From Gammaproteobacteria bacterium (GTDB taxonomy: Bacteria > Pseudomonadota > Gammaproteobacteria > Steroidobacterales > GCA-2729495): 64,000 nucleotides of DNA. This document shows positions 34,114 to 45,277 of the stretch, piece after piece (the stretch's first letter is position 1; each line of letters starts with the position of its first letter). The notes beneath the pieces are model-generated. The model did no database searches. It saw nothing but the letters and a program-made list of their open reading frames with translations, and had not been told where the DNA came from. Location of the stretch: positions 3,225,028 to 3,289,027 of the forward strand of contig CP129466.1 in NCBI GenBank assembly GCA_030583605.1. Reading direction: 5' to 3'. The translations under genes were made by a program, and so were the position numbers.

Positions 34114-34542
34114 CTATTTGACCAGTACCACCGGCATCTTCGCGCGATACACGACCTTCTGGGCCACCGATCCCATCACCGCTCCGGCCAGCGCGCCGCG
34201 CCCCTGGGTGCCCATGACGATTTCATCGCAGGCCTTGCTGGCGGCGTACTCCACGATGACTTCACCGGCATCGCCGACCCCGATGTGCGCTTCGCAGTGC
34301 ACGCCGGCCGCCTCGAGACGCGCGCACGCCGGGCGCAGCACGGCCATGCCCTCATCGCGGTGATACTCGTCGATGCTTTCCTTCCTGATGAAGATCTTCA
34401 CGTTGACGCCGTGGAGCTGCACCTGCACGTTGAGCAGGTGCGCGAAGACCGGGTCGCGACAACTGCGCGCGCGGGCGATCACGTAGTCCACGGCGTGGTC
34501 CGAGTACTCCGAGCCGTCCGTCGCGATGAGCAGGGTGAGCAT
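34114..34542 (-). CDS. Universal stress protein (UspA family)
   Basis: A 142-aa single-domain Usp protein. The N-terminal strand LLIATDGSEYSDHAVDY and the nucleotide-binding loop GTQGRGALAGAVMGSVAQKVV (GxxG-X9-G-S pattern) indicate the ATP-binding subclass. Usp proteins respond to stress or starvation. The start follows a GGAGGA site. The gene is 11 nt downstream of the TerC-family gene, so the two are likely co-transcribed. Confidence 0.92.
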   Translation of the reverse strand: MLTLLIATDGSEYSDHAVDYVIARARSCRDPVFAHLLNVQVQLHGVNVKIFIRKESIDEYHRDEGMAVLRPACARLEAAGVHCEAHIGVGDAGEVIVEYAASKACDEIVMGTQGRGALAGAVMGSVAQKVVYRAKMPVVLVK

Positions 34543-34553
34543 GGGTTCCTCCT

Positions 34554-35273
34554 TCAGGGCCCGCGTTTCTCGTCGCGGGCCAGATCCACGGGGGCGGCGG
34601 GCGGCGGGGCGTGTCCCTTGAGCTTGCCGATCGCCACGACCAGCACGGCACCGAGCGCCGCTGCGGCGTAGCCGGCCCCGGCCGGCAGCCCGGGCAGGCG
34701 CTCCTTCACCACTACGTCGTGGACGATCATGTCCCCGGCAATCCAGCCGAGCAATGCCGCCCCGGCGACGATCACCACGGGAAAGCGGTCCATCAGCCGG
34801 AGCACAAGGCGGCTGCCCCAGACGATGATCGGCACGCTCACCAGCAGCCCGAAGACGACCAGCACCACGCTGTCCTTCGCTGCAGCGGCAATGCCGATCA
34901 CGTTGTCGAGGCTCATCACCGCATCGGCAATCACGATGGTGCGGATCGCGCCGAACAGGCTGGTGCTGGCATCGACGCTGTGCCCGCCGCCGTCGTGGTC
35001 CGGGCGCAGCAGCTTCACGCCGATCCAGAAGAGAAGCACTCCTCCCGTGATCTTCAGGAACGGGATCCGCAACAACTGCAGGGCCACGAAGATCAGCAGG
35101 ACGCGGATCGCCACCGCGCCGAACACGCCCCAGAAGATCGCCTGGCGGCGTTGCCGCTCCGGCAGGCGGCGCGAAGCGAGCGCGATCACGACCGCGTTGT
35201 CGCCGCCGAGCAGGATATCGATCGCGATGATCTGCGCCACCGCAATCCAGAACTCGGGCGAGCTCAAATCCAT
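34554..35273 (-). CDS. TerC-family membrane protein (YjbE-like)
   Basis: A 239-aa polytopic protein with about seven membrane helices. It has the family motifs DILLGGDNAVVIALA near the N-terminus and VIADAVMSLDNVIGIAAA in the middle; their Asp/Asn pairs are thought to coordinate metal. TerC/YkoY proteins export manganese, sometimes to support exoenzyme metallation. The start at 35273 (MDLSSPE) places the first helix correctly. No yybP-ykoY riboswitch is visible upstream. The gene is followed after 11 nt by the universal stress gene. Confidence 0.9.
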   Translation of the reverse strand: MDLSSPEFWIAVAQIIAIDILLGGDNAVVIALASRRLPERQRRQAIFWGVFGAVAIRVLLIFVALQLLRIPFLKITGGVLLFWIGVKLLRPDHDGGGHSVDASTSLFGAIRTIVIADAVMSLDNVIGIAAAAKDSVVLVVFGLLVSVPIIVWGSRLVLRLMDRFPVVIVAGAALLGWIAGDMIVHDVVVKERLPGLPAGAGYAAAALGAVLVVAIGKLKGHAPPPAAPVDLARDEKRGP

Positions 35274-35316
35274 GCGTGAACTCCGGGTGGTGGGCGGGGC
35301 AGGTGCGGCGGGCGCC

Positions 35317-35688
35317 TCAGCCGGCCCGGCACCTGACCTCGTAACGCCGGTCACGCCGCGCGGGATTGTCTTCCATGTAATCGAACCGCCGCTTTTTCAG
35401 GATCTCGTACCCGGTGAGGCACATACTGCGCTGTTTCAGCCACTCCTCGAGCCACTTCATGCGCTCGGCCTCCGCCGCGGCGCTCTCGTCGGGGAATTCC
35501 CCCGAGAGCGACACATCGAAAAAGAACACGCCCTCGTCCACCGTGCTGTCGCCGAAACCGGTGCGCGGTACGGTGATTTCGCTGTAGCGGTGCCGGTTAT
35601 AGGTGCTCGGCGTGACGAATTTGGTCGAGCAGGCGACCAGCTGCAACATCACCATGGCAAACACAACCCGACCCGGCCATCTGTTCAT
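35317..35688 (-). CDS. Small lipoprotein (123 aa)
   Basis: A signal sequence ending in the lipobox LVAC (about residue 20) shows that it is lipidated. The mature part is polar and charged, with an acidic stretch (DESAAAEAERMKWLEEWLKQ, likely a helix) and a C-terminal segment with paired Cys (CLTGYE and VRCRAG). I do not recognise the family. It lies 18 nt downstream of the frameshifted META-domain gene on the same strand and could be co-transcribed with it. Confidence 0.7.
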   Translation of the reverse strand: MNRWPGRVVFAMVMLQLVACSTKFVTPSTYNRHRYSEITVPRTGFGDSTVDEGVFFFDVSLSGEFPDESAAAEAERMKWLEEWLKQRSMCLTGYEILKKRRFDYMEDNPARRDRRYEVRCRAG

Positions 35689-35706
35689 CCTTTTATCTCC
35701 AGGCTT

Positions 35707-36031
35707 TCAGGGGCGTCGCCCCGTTCCGAAACGCGCCAGCACCGCACCCTGCTGATCGTACAGTTCCAGGGTCCCCGCGAGAATGTTCCAGCGCCGTGTC
35801 GCCTGCAGGGCAGCGAGATACTCCTGCTCGAGCGCCATGCCGTCGGCACAGGCCATGCGCGTCACCGCGAGTGGCCCGAGGCTGAGCGCCTGCCCCTCGC
35901 GCCGGAAGCTCCCGGCGAATCGGTTGCAGCCAGCGAGCCCGGCGGCTCGGGCACCCTCCTCGCGCAGCAGCAGGTTCGGCTCGGGCGCGCCCGGCGGCCA
36001 GCAGCGCAAGCGCCAGTACTGCGACTCTCAC
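35707..36031 (-). pseudogene. META-domain (HslJ-like) exported protein, frameshifted
   Basis: One frame begins at a GTG at 36031 that overlaps the methyltransferase TGA and encodes a signal peptide (MRVAVLALALLAAGRARAEP). The META domain, with CNRFAGSF, MACADGMALEQEYL and LELYDQQG motifs, is in another frame from about 35975 to 35707. Skipping one base near 35970-35975 would join them into one exported protein of about 107 aa. The overlap with the upstream gene argues that the signal-peptide frame is the true start. Sequencing error or a real recent mutation are both possible. Confidence 0.65.
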
Positions 36032-36789
36032 GGCCGGTACGCGGCGAAGCGCAGTCGCACGTAATCCACCTGCCAGACGCCCGCGACCCCGAGATGTGTC
36101 GGGCGCAATTCCCCGACGGCCTCGGCCAGCAGCCGCGCCTGATCGCCGTGCGGCACATCGGCGAGGAACGCGCCGGCGAAGTTCGCGAGCCAGTCGTCGA
36201 TCGGGCCCGGCAGCGGCGTCGGTCGCGGGAAATGTTCCATCGCCGCGACCTGGAAACCGCGCTCCTCGAGCAGCGCGCGATACTGCGCCGGTGAGGGATT
36301 GAACCAGGGGGCGAGCGCCGGCAGCCGGCGGCGTGTGCGCGCCGCGTTCAGCGCCGCACAGATGCCCGCCACGTTGCCCTCGCCGCCGAACTCCCCGACG
36401 AAGCGCCCGCCGGGCCTGAGCGCGCGCCAGACCCCGTCGATGACCGCCGCGGCGCGCGGCATCCAGTGCAGTGCCGCGTTGGAAAACACCGCGTCGAACT
36501 CCGCCTCGAACGTGAGCGCCTGGGCGTCCATCACCCGCGCATCGAGGCCGAGCGCTCGCGCGGCGGCCACCATCGCCGCGCTGCCATCCACGCCCACGAC
36601 CTCGCAGCCGGCTGCAGCCAGCCTCGCGGTGAGCGGGCCGTCGCCGCAGCCGAGGTCGAGGATGCGCTCGCCGGCTCGCGGCGCGAGCAACTCCAGGGCC
36701 GGCGCCCCGAGGTCGGTGACAAAGCGGGCGCTCGCCGCGTACCGGCAGGGGTTCCAGCTCTGCGAGCCCAGATCGGTCATCGCGCGCAT
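36028..36789 (-). CDS. SAM-dependent class I methyltransferase
   Basis: A 250-253-aa methyltransferase with motif I ILDLGCGDGPLTARLA, an acidic end of strand 2 (VVGVDGSAAMV), and motif IV DAVFSNAALHWMPR followed by the RPGGRFVGEFGG post-motif. This resembles the trans-aconitate methyltransferase / ubiquinone-type family; the substrate is unknown. Starts at 36789 or 36780 are possible; the second ATG is three codons in. Its TGA overlaps the GTG of the META-domain gene, so both were once coupled. Confidence 0.85.
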   Translation of the reverse strand: MRAMTDLGSQSWNPCRYAASARFVTDLGAPALELLAPRAGERILDLGCGDGPLTARLAAAGCEVVGVDGSAAMVAAARALGLDARVMDAQALTFEAEFDAVFSNAALHWMPRAAAVIDGVWRALRPGGRFVGEFGGEGNVAGICAALNAARTRRRLPALAPWFNPSPAQYRALLEERGFQVAAMEHFPRPTPLPGPIDDWLANFAGAFLADVPHGDQARLLAEAVGELRPTHLGVAGVWQVDYVRLRFAAYRP

Positions 36790-36936
36790 CGTCCCTGCTC
36801 GATCAGGCCTTGGCAAGTCACGGCGCCCGGCATGCGCGCGGGCCGGCCGGCCCCTGCTCCGGGCGGCCTTCGCAGCAGCGAACCGACTGGTTTTGCTATA
36901 TTTTCCGCCGGAACCAGTTCCCGGGGGGAGACGCGC

Positions 36937-37926
36937 GTGAGCCAGAACCCCGCCTCCAGTCTTGCAGGCAGCAGCCCGGCGTGCGTCTGCGTCGTGGTGC
37001 CGTGCTATGGGGTCGGCGAATCGATCCTCGAGCTCATCGGCCGGATCGGCCCCGAGGCCACCCGCATCTACGTGGTCGATGACGCCTGCCCGAAACACAC
37101 CGGCGACTGCGTCGAGCAGCACTGCCGCGACGATCGTGTGCGGGTTCTGCGCCACGACACCAACCAGGGCGTCGGCGGTGCGGTCATCACCGGCTACCGG
37201 GCGGCAATCCGCGACGGTTGCGACGTGGCGGTCAAGCTCGATGGCGACGGCCAGATGGACCCCGCCCTGATCCACCGCTTCGTGCTGCCGATCGTCGAGA
37301 GGCGCGCCGACTACACCAAGGGCAACCGCTTCTATTACGTCGAGTCCGCCTACTCCATGCCGCCGCTGCGGATGATCGGCAACGTCGCGCTGTCCTTCCT
37401 CAGCAAGATCTCGAGTGGCTACTGGAAAATCTTCGACCCGACGAACGGTTACACCGCCGTCCACACGAAAGTCCTGCAGCACCTGCCGCTCGACAAGATT
37501 GCGCGCGGCTACTTCTTCGAGTCCGACATGCTGTTCCGGCTCGGGCTGCTGCGCGCGAAGGTGCTCGACATCTCGATGGCGAGCGCCTACGGCGAGGAGG
37601 AAAGCCACCTGCGGATCGCGCGCGTCGTGCCCGTGTTCCTGGCGTCACACCTGCGCAATTTCGGCAAGCGCGTGGTGTACACCTACTTCATGCGCGACTT
37701 CCAGATGGCCTCCCTCGGCATCCTGCTCGGCATCCCCATGATTCTCTTCGGCCTGATATTCGGCCTCGGCGAGTGGCTGACCGGATCGGTCGCCGGCGTC
37801 TTCGCCTCTCCGGGCACGGTCATGGTCGCCTCGCTGCCGATCCTTCTCGGCAGCGAACTCCTGCTGCTTGCCATCGGGCAGGACATCGCCAATCAACCCA
37901 CCGAGACCATCTATCCGGATCTCTGA
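36937..37926 (+). CDS. Membrane-associated GT2 glycosyltransferase (DPM/GtrB-like)
   Basis: GGGGGAG lies 6 nt before the GTG start at 36937. The 329-aa protein has a GT-A domain: VVVPCYGVGESILELI at the start, VVDDACP, and the DxD-type motif KLDGDGQMDP. Two or three C-terminal membrane helices (about residues 245-315) follow. This layout matches polyprenyl-phosphate sugar transferases that load a sugar on undecaprenyl phosphate for later transfer in the periplasm. The large polytopic protein encoded convergently downstream is a plausible acceptor-side enzyme. Confidence 0.85.
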   Translation: MSQNPASSLAGSSPACVCVVVPCYGVGESILELIGRIGPEATRIYVVDDACPKHTGDCVEQHCRDDRVRVLRHDTNQGVGGAVITGYRAAIRDGCDVAVKLDGDGQMDPALIHRFVLPIVERRADYTKGNRFYYVESAYSMPPLRMIGNVALSFLSKISSGYWKIFDPTNGYTAVHTKVLQHLPLDKIARGYFFESDMLFRLGLLRAKVLDISMASAYGEEESHLRIARVVPVFLASHLRNFGKRVVYTYFMRDFQMASLGILLGIPMILFGLIFGLGEWLTGSVAGVFASPGTVMVASLPILLGSELLLLAIGQDIANQPTETIYPDL

Positions 37927-38021
37927 TCCCGTTCTGGATGCGGGCTGACCGGGCGCCCCGGCGCTGCTGCGTGAGGTGGGGTGCTGCGCTCGCCAGATGG
38001 GTCGAGGAACCAGCCGGTACC

Positions 38022-40028
38022 TCAGCGAATCCGGAACAAGCGGAACGAGCCGTCGTCGTAGAGCACCTCGGAACGCTCGCTCAACGCCTCGAGCACGCGG
38101 GAGAACCTGAGCTTGACCAGCGCCAGCCGTCGATCGACCGGGCTCGGGAAATTCTCCGGATCTGCCAGGACATGGGGAGGCTGCACCGCGTAGCCCTGGT
38201 ACTCCCACAGCACGTAGCCCACGCCCTGCTCCCGCAGGAACCGCCCGGCATCGTCCACGCTGCCCTCGAACGGAAAATGCAGCCACGGAGCGCCCAGCCC
38301 GCCCGCATCGGCCGCGAGGATCCGGTTGCGCGAGAAATCGAAGTAAAGAGATGAGGACACGTACGTCAGGAGGGTTGCGCCAGCCGGTACCCGGTCCTGC
38401 AACTTTTGCATGCGTTCCCGCGTGAACCCCTCGAACATCAACCGGTTATAGCGGAGGAAGTCGAATTGCTTCGCGGGTGGCTGGAAAAAGAGGAACGACA
38501 CGGCGGACCCGCTCCGGATCGCGAGCCCGGCGCGGTTGAGGAGCGGCCCGGAGAAACTCCAGAGCAAGCCGGCCGCGGCGACCCCGAGCAGGGCCAGCGC
38601 CGGCCAGCGCCGCGCACTCGCCGACGGCCCGACGGCGCCACCCGGCGCCAGGACTGATGCCGACAGCACGAGTGCGGCCGGAACGATGGCAATGAACACG
38701 GGCGTTGCATAGCGCAGCGCCGTCGCCGGACCCATCGGGCCGGCGACCAGCGCCAGGTGCGCGAAATAAACCACGGGCAGCGTGAGGGTGCCCGCGAGGA
38801 TGCAGGGCGCGACCAGCGTGTCGGCTTGCGGGCCGCGTCGGGCGCGCATTGCGGTGAGCAGCGCGCACAGCAGGGCGAACGCGGCGAGCGCGGCGTAGTG
38901 TGCCTGGCTCGCGCCGAAACCGTAGAACAGCGGTTCGGTCGACCAAGGCTCAACGCCGGGTGCGGGGGTCGCGACGGGCACCGCCGGTCCCTTGGCGACG
39001 CTGCCGGCCACGATGGCCGGCAGCAGCTTGTAGGCGTGGACCAGGAGCCAGGGCAGAAGAAAGACACTGCCGCTCAACACCACAGTTCCGCACCAGGTAA
39101 CGAGCGTGCGAACACCGCGGTGGGCGAGCGCGATGGCGGTTGCGGCGAGCGCGAAATGGATAACGACCACGAGGCCGAAGGTCGCCTTCAACGCAACCAG
39201 CCCCGCATAGGCCATGCCCGTCGCGACGGCGCAGGCGGTGGATGTCAGGTCGAGCGGCGCCCTGTCACGATCCACGCCGAGGTGGAGCAACAGGACAAAC
39301 AGCAGCAGCGCGCTCCCCATGTACTGGGCAGAAATGTTGACGTATTGCGGCGTGATGGCGATCACCAGGGCAACGGCCAGCGCCGTCAACCAGCCCGGCA
39401 GGCCGGCGCGCAGGCCCGCGACGAGGATCAACGTCGCGCACAACGCCAGACCAAACAGCGAATCGATCGCGTCCGCGTAGACGACCGGCCAGTGCGCGAC
39501 AACGAAGCCCTGCAGGAACGCCAGTGCACCGAGCGTGTAGATGCCGACGAAGTTCAACGGCCCCGCGTCCAGGGTTCCGGTCTGCAGCATCCGCAACGGC
39601 AGCGGCAGGTAGGTTTCGAAATCGTCGAAGGGATTGAACGCGGCAGGCGGCGTCAGGTACATCACCTGGAAGACGAAAGCGGCGAGCACCAGGCTTGCGC
39701 CCGGCACGGCCCGCAGCAGCGTGACCGCTGGCGCGCCCCCGGCCGGCCGCTCGCGGCTGCGACCGGCCCGGCGATCGAGGCCCGTGCTGCCGACGGCGAG
39801 CAGCAGCCCCGCCACCGCGATCGCATCGAGGGTGCCGGCGCGCGCGACATGGAAAACATTGGCCACGCCACCGAGGAACATGACCAGCAGCAGCCCGACG
39901 CAGAGGGTCATCGGCCACGGCCAGCTCGACCGCAGCACGCGTTCCCCGAGCGCGCCCCACCCGTACAGCGCCAGGGCAAAGCCCGCGCAGACCACGCTGA
40001 CGACGATTGGCTCGGACCAGGCTCCCAA
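38022..40028 (-). CDS. Large polytopic membrane protein, putative GT-C-like
   Basis: The 668-aa protein has about 11-13 hydrophobic helices (residues 15-500) and a C-terminal soluble domain (about residues 520-668, including FLREQGVGYVLWEYQGY). This organisation is shared with GT-C-fold glycosyltransferases and related uncharacterised membrane proteins, but the usual catalytic Asp in the first periplasmic loop is not obvious: PFDDFETYLPLP at about residue 115 is the best candidate. I place the start at a TTG (40028), since GGAAGG lies 8 nt upstream. It is divergent from a methyltransferase-like gene and convergent with the GT2 gene, suggesting a cell-envelope glycan role. Confidence 0.7.
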   Translation of the reverse strand: MGAWSEPIVVSVVCAGFALALYGWGALGERVLRSSWPWPMTLCVGLLLVMFLGGVANVFHVARAGTLDAIAVAGLLLAVGSTGLDRRAGRSRERPAGGAPAVTLLRAVPGASLVLAAFVFQVMYLTPPAAFNPFDDFETYLPLPLRMLQTGTLDAGPLNFVGIYTLGALAFLQGFVVAHWPVVYADAIDSLFGLALCATLILVAGLRAGLPGWLTALAVALVIAITPQYVNISAQYMGSALLLFVLLLHLGVDRDRAPLDLTSTACAVATGMAYAGLVALKATFGLVVVIHFALAATAIALAHRGVRTLVTWCGTVVLSGSVFLLPWLLVHAYKLLPAIVAGSVAKGPAVPVATPAPGVEPWSTEPLFYGFGASQAHYAALAAFALLCALLTAMRARRGPQADTLVAPCILAGTLTLPVVYFAHLALVAGPMGPATALRYATPVFIAIVPAALVLSASVLAPGGAVGPSASARRWPALALLGVAAAGLLWSFSGPLLNRAGLAIRSGSAVSFLFFQPPAKQFDFLRYNRLMFEGFTRERMQKLQDRVPAGATLLTYVSSSLYFDFSRNRILAADAGGLGAPWLHFPFEGSVDDAGRFLREQGVGYVLWEYQGYAVQPPHVLADPENFPSPVDRRLALVKLRFSRVLEALSERSEVLYDDGSFRLFRIR

Positions 40029-40154
40029 GGCAGCGGCCTTCCGTGCGGAGCGACAGCTCTTTCCCCCGCGCTGATTGTGCCAGAACGCGCTCTGGCTACC
40101 GGGGTTTCGCGTTAGGATTCCTGAACGCAATCGTGCCCGGGACGCACGCCCTCG

Positions 40155-40802
40155 ATGTTCGCCAGGCTTCGCCACATTCACGCTCGCCGCGCGCGGCTGA
40201 TGCAGGACCTCGACCCCATGCGGCAGCTCGAGGCCTGGGAAGAGTCCTGCGTGCCGTCCTACTGTCACCGCAACCTGGCCGCGGCGTATCTCAGCTGGTG
40301 GCGGCTGTACGCGGCGGCGGCTCTCGCCCGGCGCCATGCGCAGTGGCACGCAGTGCTCGATTTCGGCGCCGCGATCGGCGAACTGCGCCGCCTGCTGCCG
40401 CCGGATCTCGGCCGCTATGACTTCATCGAGCAAAGCGACGCCGCCGCGGGCTACCTGCTCGAGCACACGCCGGGCGCTGGCCGGCAGACCCTGGCGTCGG
40501 CACCGGACGGCGCCTACTCCTGCGTATTCGCGCTGGATGCGCTGGAACACAACCCGGACTACGCCGAGTTGCTGGTCAGGCTGGCCGCGAAACTCGCCGC
40601 GGGCGGCGTGCTGATCCTGTCCGGCCCCACCGAAAGCCGCCTGTACCGGATCGGCCGGCGCGTCGCCGGATTCCACGGCCATTATCACGAGACCAACATC
40701 CACCAGATCGAAGCCGCTGCCAGGCGGACGCTTCAGCCCATTGCCTGGCGGAACCTGCCGGTGGGCGCACCGTTGTTCCGGCTGTCGGCCTGGAAGGTGT
40801 GA
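40155..40802 (+). CDS. Class I methyltransferase-like protein
   Basis: A 215-aa protein with a weakened class I fold: motif I reads VLDFGAAIGELRRLLP, the acidic strand-2 end is FIEQSD, and motif IV is CVFALDALEHNPDYAELL, followed by LAAGGVLILSGPTESR. These fit SAM-dependent methyltransferases of the family found in glycan and lipid clusters. The Gly-rich loop lacks one of the usual glycines, so activity is uncertain. It is divergent from the large membrane protein across 126 nt. Confidence 0.75.
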   Translation: MFARLRHIHARRARLMQDLDPMRQLEAWEESCVPSYCHRNLAAAYLSWWRLYAAAALARRHAQWHAVLDFGAAIGELRRLLPPDLGRYDFIEQSDAAAGYLLEHTPGAGRQTLASAPDGAYSCVFALDALEHNPDYAELLVRLAAKLAAGGVLILSGPTESRLYRIGRRVAGFHGHYHETNIHQIEAAARRTLQPIAWRNLPVGAPLFRLSAWKV

Positions 40803-40929
40803 AGGTGCCGGGTCTTCGGTTGCGGAAAGTCGCGACCAGCCTCGCGCCTGCACGACCCGGCCCACTGCGGATCGAAGCCATGCAGGGGCGAGACCCGGCG
40901 ACGACTACCTCGCTCCTTGCCACCCGCCG

Positions 40930-42973
<2,044 letters not shown>

Positions 42974-42994
42974 GATCCCGTCGCCGGGCGCTCC

Positions 42995-43363
42995 TTATTC
43001 GTCCATGGTGATCCAGCGCTCCGCGTTCGCGCGCTGGCCAGCCGGGAAGTGACGAATCTCCGCTGCGACGAAATGTGAGGCAAGCTTCTCCGCCACATCG
43101 CCGACCGCCGAACTGGTCACCAGCGCGACACGGCGGATCTGGCGGTGGTGGTCGCGCACGAAGCGCAGGTGCGCGGCAAACGCACCGAAGCTGTCCCAGC
43201 CCGGGAAAGACGGCATCTCGATGAGCAGGCCGGCCAGCCTGCCATGCGCCTCGATGTACGGGTCGACGGCCTTCGCGAGCGCCTCGAAATCCGCGGTCTC
43301 GAGGGCAGTGGACGGGCGGAGGTGGAGGATGCCTGTGGCGCGGTCAAGGTCGTGCTCGATCAT
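42995..43363 (-). CDS. SpoIIAA-like STAS-fold protein
   Basis: A 122-aa protein starting after GAGGAGAT. The central segment LAGLLIEMPSFPGWDSFGAFAAHLRFVRDHH and the later VALVTSSAVGDVAEKLASHF match the SpoIIAA-like family (DUF3478), a STAS-related fold of unknown function. No conserved phospho-serine of true SpoIIAA is evident. It runs convergent with ilvC and lies downstream of prfC, separated by a strong hairpin, so it is probably transcribed from its own promoter near 43400. Confidence 0.82.
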   Translation of the reverse strand: MIEHDLDRATGILHLRPSTALETADFEALAKAVDPYIEAHGRLAGLLIEMPSFPGWDSFGAFAAHLRFVRDHHRQIRRVALVTSSAVGDVAEKLASHFVAAEIRHFPAGQRANAERWITMDE

Positions 43364-43518
43364 TGCGATCTCCTCTGCCAGCCGGGGTCGGCAGGGCGAG
43401 TGTGGCCTCCTGCACCACATAATCAATCCCACTCGCCGTCGGCAAGCAGGCTGGCCTTGTCGTTTACCCGTTTCGGCGGTGCCGCGAGGGTGTGGGCCCG
43501 ATGTTGCGCCTGCCGGCG

Positions 43519-43555
43519 TGGCGCTCAGCGCGCTCCCGCAGCGCGCTGAGCGCCA
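43519..43555. other. Strong 16-bp hairpin downstream of prfC
   Basis: The arms TGGCGCTCAGCGCGCT and AGCGCGCTGAGCGCCA are perfectly complementary with a 5-nt loop (CCCGC). It lies 24 nt beyond the prfC stop. There is no T run after it, so it is more likely an mRNA-stabilising or Rho-independent-like stem without U tract, or a REP, than a standard terminator. Confidence 0.6.
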
Positions 43556-43578
43556 GCCAGTAACGAGCCTGCGCCCGC

Positions 43579-45183
43579 TCAGGCCGCCGCCAGCACGTGC
43601 TCGCGCGTGGCGGCGAAGGCGACCTCCGGCCACTTTTCCTGCACGAGGCGCAGGTTGATCAGGGAGGGCGCGAAATAGACGAGGCTGCCGGCGGCATCCT
43701 CGGCCAGGTTCATCATGTAGCGGTTGCGGAAGTCCTTCATGCGCTTGTCGTCGGCACAGGAGATCCAGCGCGCGGTCTGCACGTCGACGGTCTCGAAGGC
43801 CGCTTCCACGCCGTACTCGTCGCCCAGGCGGTAGGCCACCACATCGAACTGCAGCATGCCGACCGCGCCGAGAATGAGGTCGTTGCCGATGAGCGGGCGG
43901 AAGAACTGGGTCGTGCCCTCCTCCGAGAGCTGCTCCAGCCCCTTCACGAGCTGCTTCATGCGCAGCGGGTCCTTCAGGCGCACGCGGCGGAACAGTTCCG
44001 GCGCAAAACTCGGGATGCCCGTGAACTGCAGCTCCTCGCCGGCGCTGAAGGTGTCGCCGATCGCGATCGTGCCGTGGTTGTGCAGGCCGACGATATCGCC
44101 GGCATAGGCCTCGTCGACGCGGCCGCGGTCGGCCGCCATGAAGGTCAGCGCGTCGGCAACGCGCACCTCCTTGCCAAGACGCACGTGGAACAGCTTCTGG
44201 CCGGCCGTGAAGCGCCCGGAGCACAGGCGTACGAAGGCGATGCGGTCACGGTGCTTCGGGTCCATGTTGGCCTGGATCTTGAAGACGAACCCGGTGAGCG
44301 CGGCCTCGCACGGCTCCACCGCGCGCGTGGTCGTGGCACGCGGCCGCGGCGCCGGCGCGTGCTCCACGAAGAAATCCAGCAACGGTTGCACACCGAAGTT
44401 GACCATGGCCGAGCCGAAGAACACCGGCGCCTGGCGGCCCGCGAGATAGGCGGCGGGATCGAAGGGATGGGAGGCGCCGCGCACCAGCTCGAGCTCGGTG
44501 CGCAGCTCCGCCAGCATGTCCTCGCCGATTGCCGCGACGAGCCCGGGGGCCGCAAGGCCGCTGAAGATGGTGGAATCCTGGCGCGTGAAATTGCGGCCCT
44601 GCTCGTAGAGGTGCACCTCGTCGTCGAGCAGGTGATAGACGCCCTTGAGGCGCGAACCCATGCCGATCGGCCAGGTGACCGGCGCGCACTGGATCTTCAG
44701 CACGCTCTCGATCTCGTCGAGGAGTTCGATCGGGTTCCTGCCCTCGCGGTCGAGCTTGTTGACGAAGCCCATGATCGGCGTATCGCGCAAGCGGCAGACA
44801 TCCATCAGCTTGATGGTGCGCTCCTCCACGCCCTTGGCGCCGTCCACCACCATGAGCGCGGAGTCGACCGCAGTCAGCACCCGGTAGGTGTCCTCGGAGA
44901 AATCCGCGTGGCCCGGCGTGTCGAGCAGGTTCACGATCCGGTCGCGGTACGGGAACTGCAGCACCGAGGATGTCACCGAGATGCCGCGCTCCTTCTCGAG
45001 CGCCATCCAGTCGGAGGTCGCATGGCTCGACGCCTTGCGCGCCTTGACCGAACCGGCCATGCGGATCGCGCCACCGAAGAGCAGCAGCTTCTCCGTCAGG
45101 GTGGTCTTGCCGGCGTCCGGGTGCGAGATGATCGCAAAGGTGCGCCGCCGGGCGATTTCGGTCTGGAGCGTGGAGTCGGCCAT
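43579..45183 (-). CDS. prfC: Peptide chain release factor 3
   Basis: This GTPase recycles RF1/RF2 from the ribosome after peptide release. The 534-aa length matches E. coli RF3 (529 aa). The G motifs are SHPDAGKTT (G1), [20 protein letters not shown] (switch I region with the conserved ERGISV), DTPGHADF (G3) and NKLDREG (G4). Domains 2 and 3 follow normally. The start at 45183 ([15 protein letters not shown]) is the family standard. It is followed by a strong hairpin and preceded, about 95 nt upstream, by an enoyl-CoA hydratase gene on the same strand. Confidence 0.96.
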   Translation of the reverse strand: MADSTLQTEIARRRTFAIISHPDAGKTTLTEKLLLFGGAIRMAGSVKARKASSHATSDWMALEKERGISVTSSVLQFPYRDRIVNLLDTPGHADFSEDTYRVLTAVDSALMVVDGAKGVEERTIKLMDVCRLRDTPIMGFVNKLDREGRNPIELLDEIESVLKIQCAPVTWPIGMGSRLKGVYHLLDDEVHLYEQGRNFTRQDSTIFSGLAAPGLVAAIGEDMLAELRTELELVRGASHPFDPAAYLAGRQAPVFFGSAMVNFGVQPLLDFFVEHAPAPRPRATTTRAVEPCEAALTGFVFKIQANMDPKHRDRIAFVRLCSGRFTAGQKLFHVRLGKEVRVADALTFMAADRGRVDEAYAGDIVGLHNHGTIAIGDTFSAGEELQFTGIPSFAPELFRRVRLKDPLRMKQLVKGLEQLSEEGTTQFFRPLIGNDLILGAVGMLQFDVVAYRLGDEYGVEAAFETVDVQTARWISCADDKRMKDFRNRYMMNLAEDAAGSLVYFAPSLINLRLVQEKWPEVAFAATREHVLAAA

Positions 45184-45277
45184 GGTGTCGCGCGCGGGAG
45201 CGCCGCGTGGGCAGTGGTCGCGGGGGCGCGCAGTATATATCGGAACCGCGTGGGCGGTGATGCGCTCCGGCGCGTGC

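Noticed and set aside
35274..35330. A yybP-ykoY manganese riboswitch before the TerC-family gene
   Set aside because: The upstream sequence is too short, and the conserved hairpins are not present.
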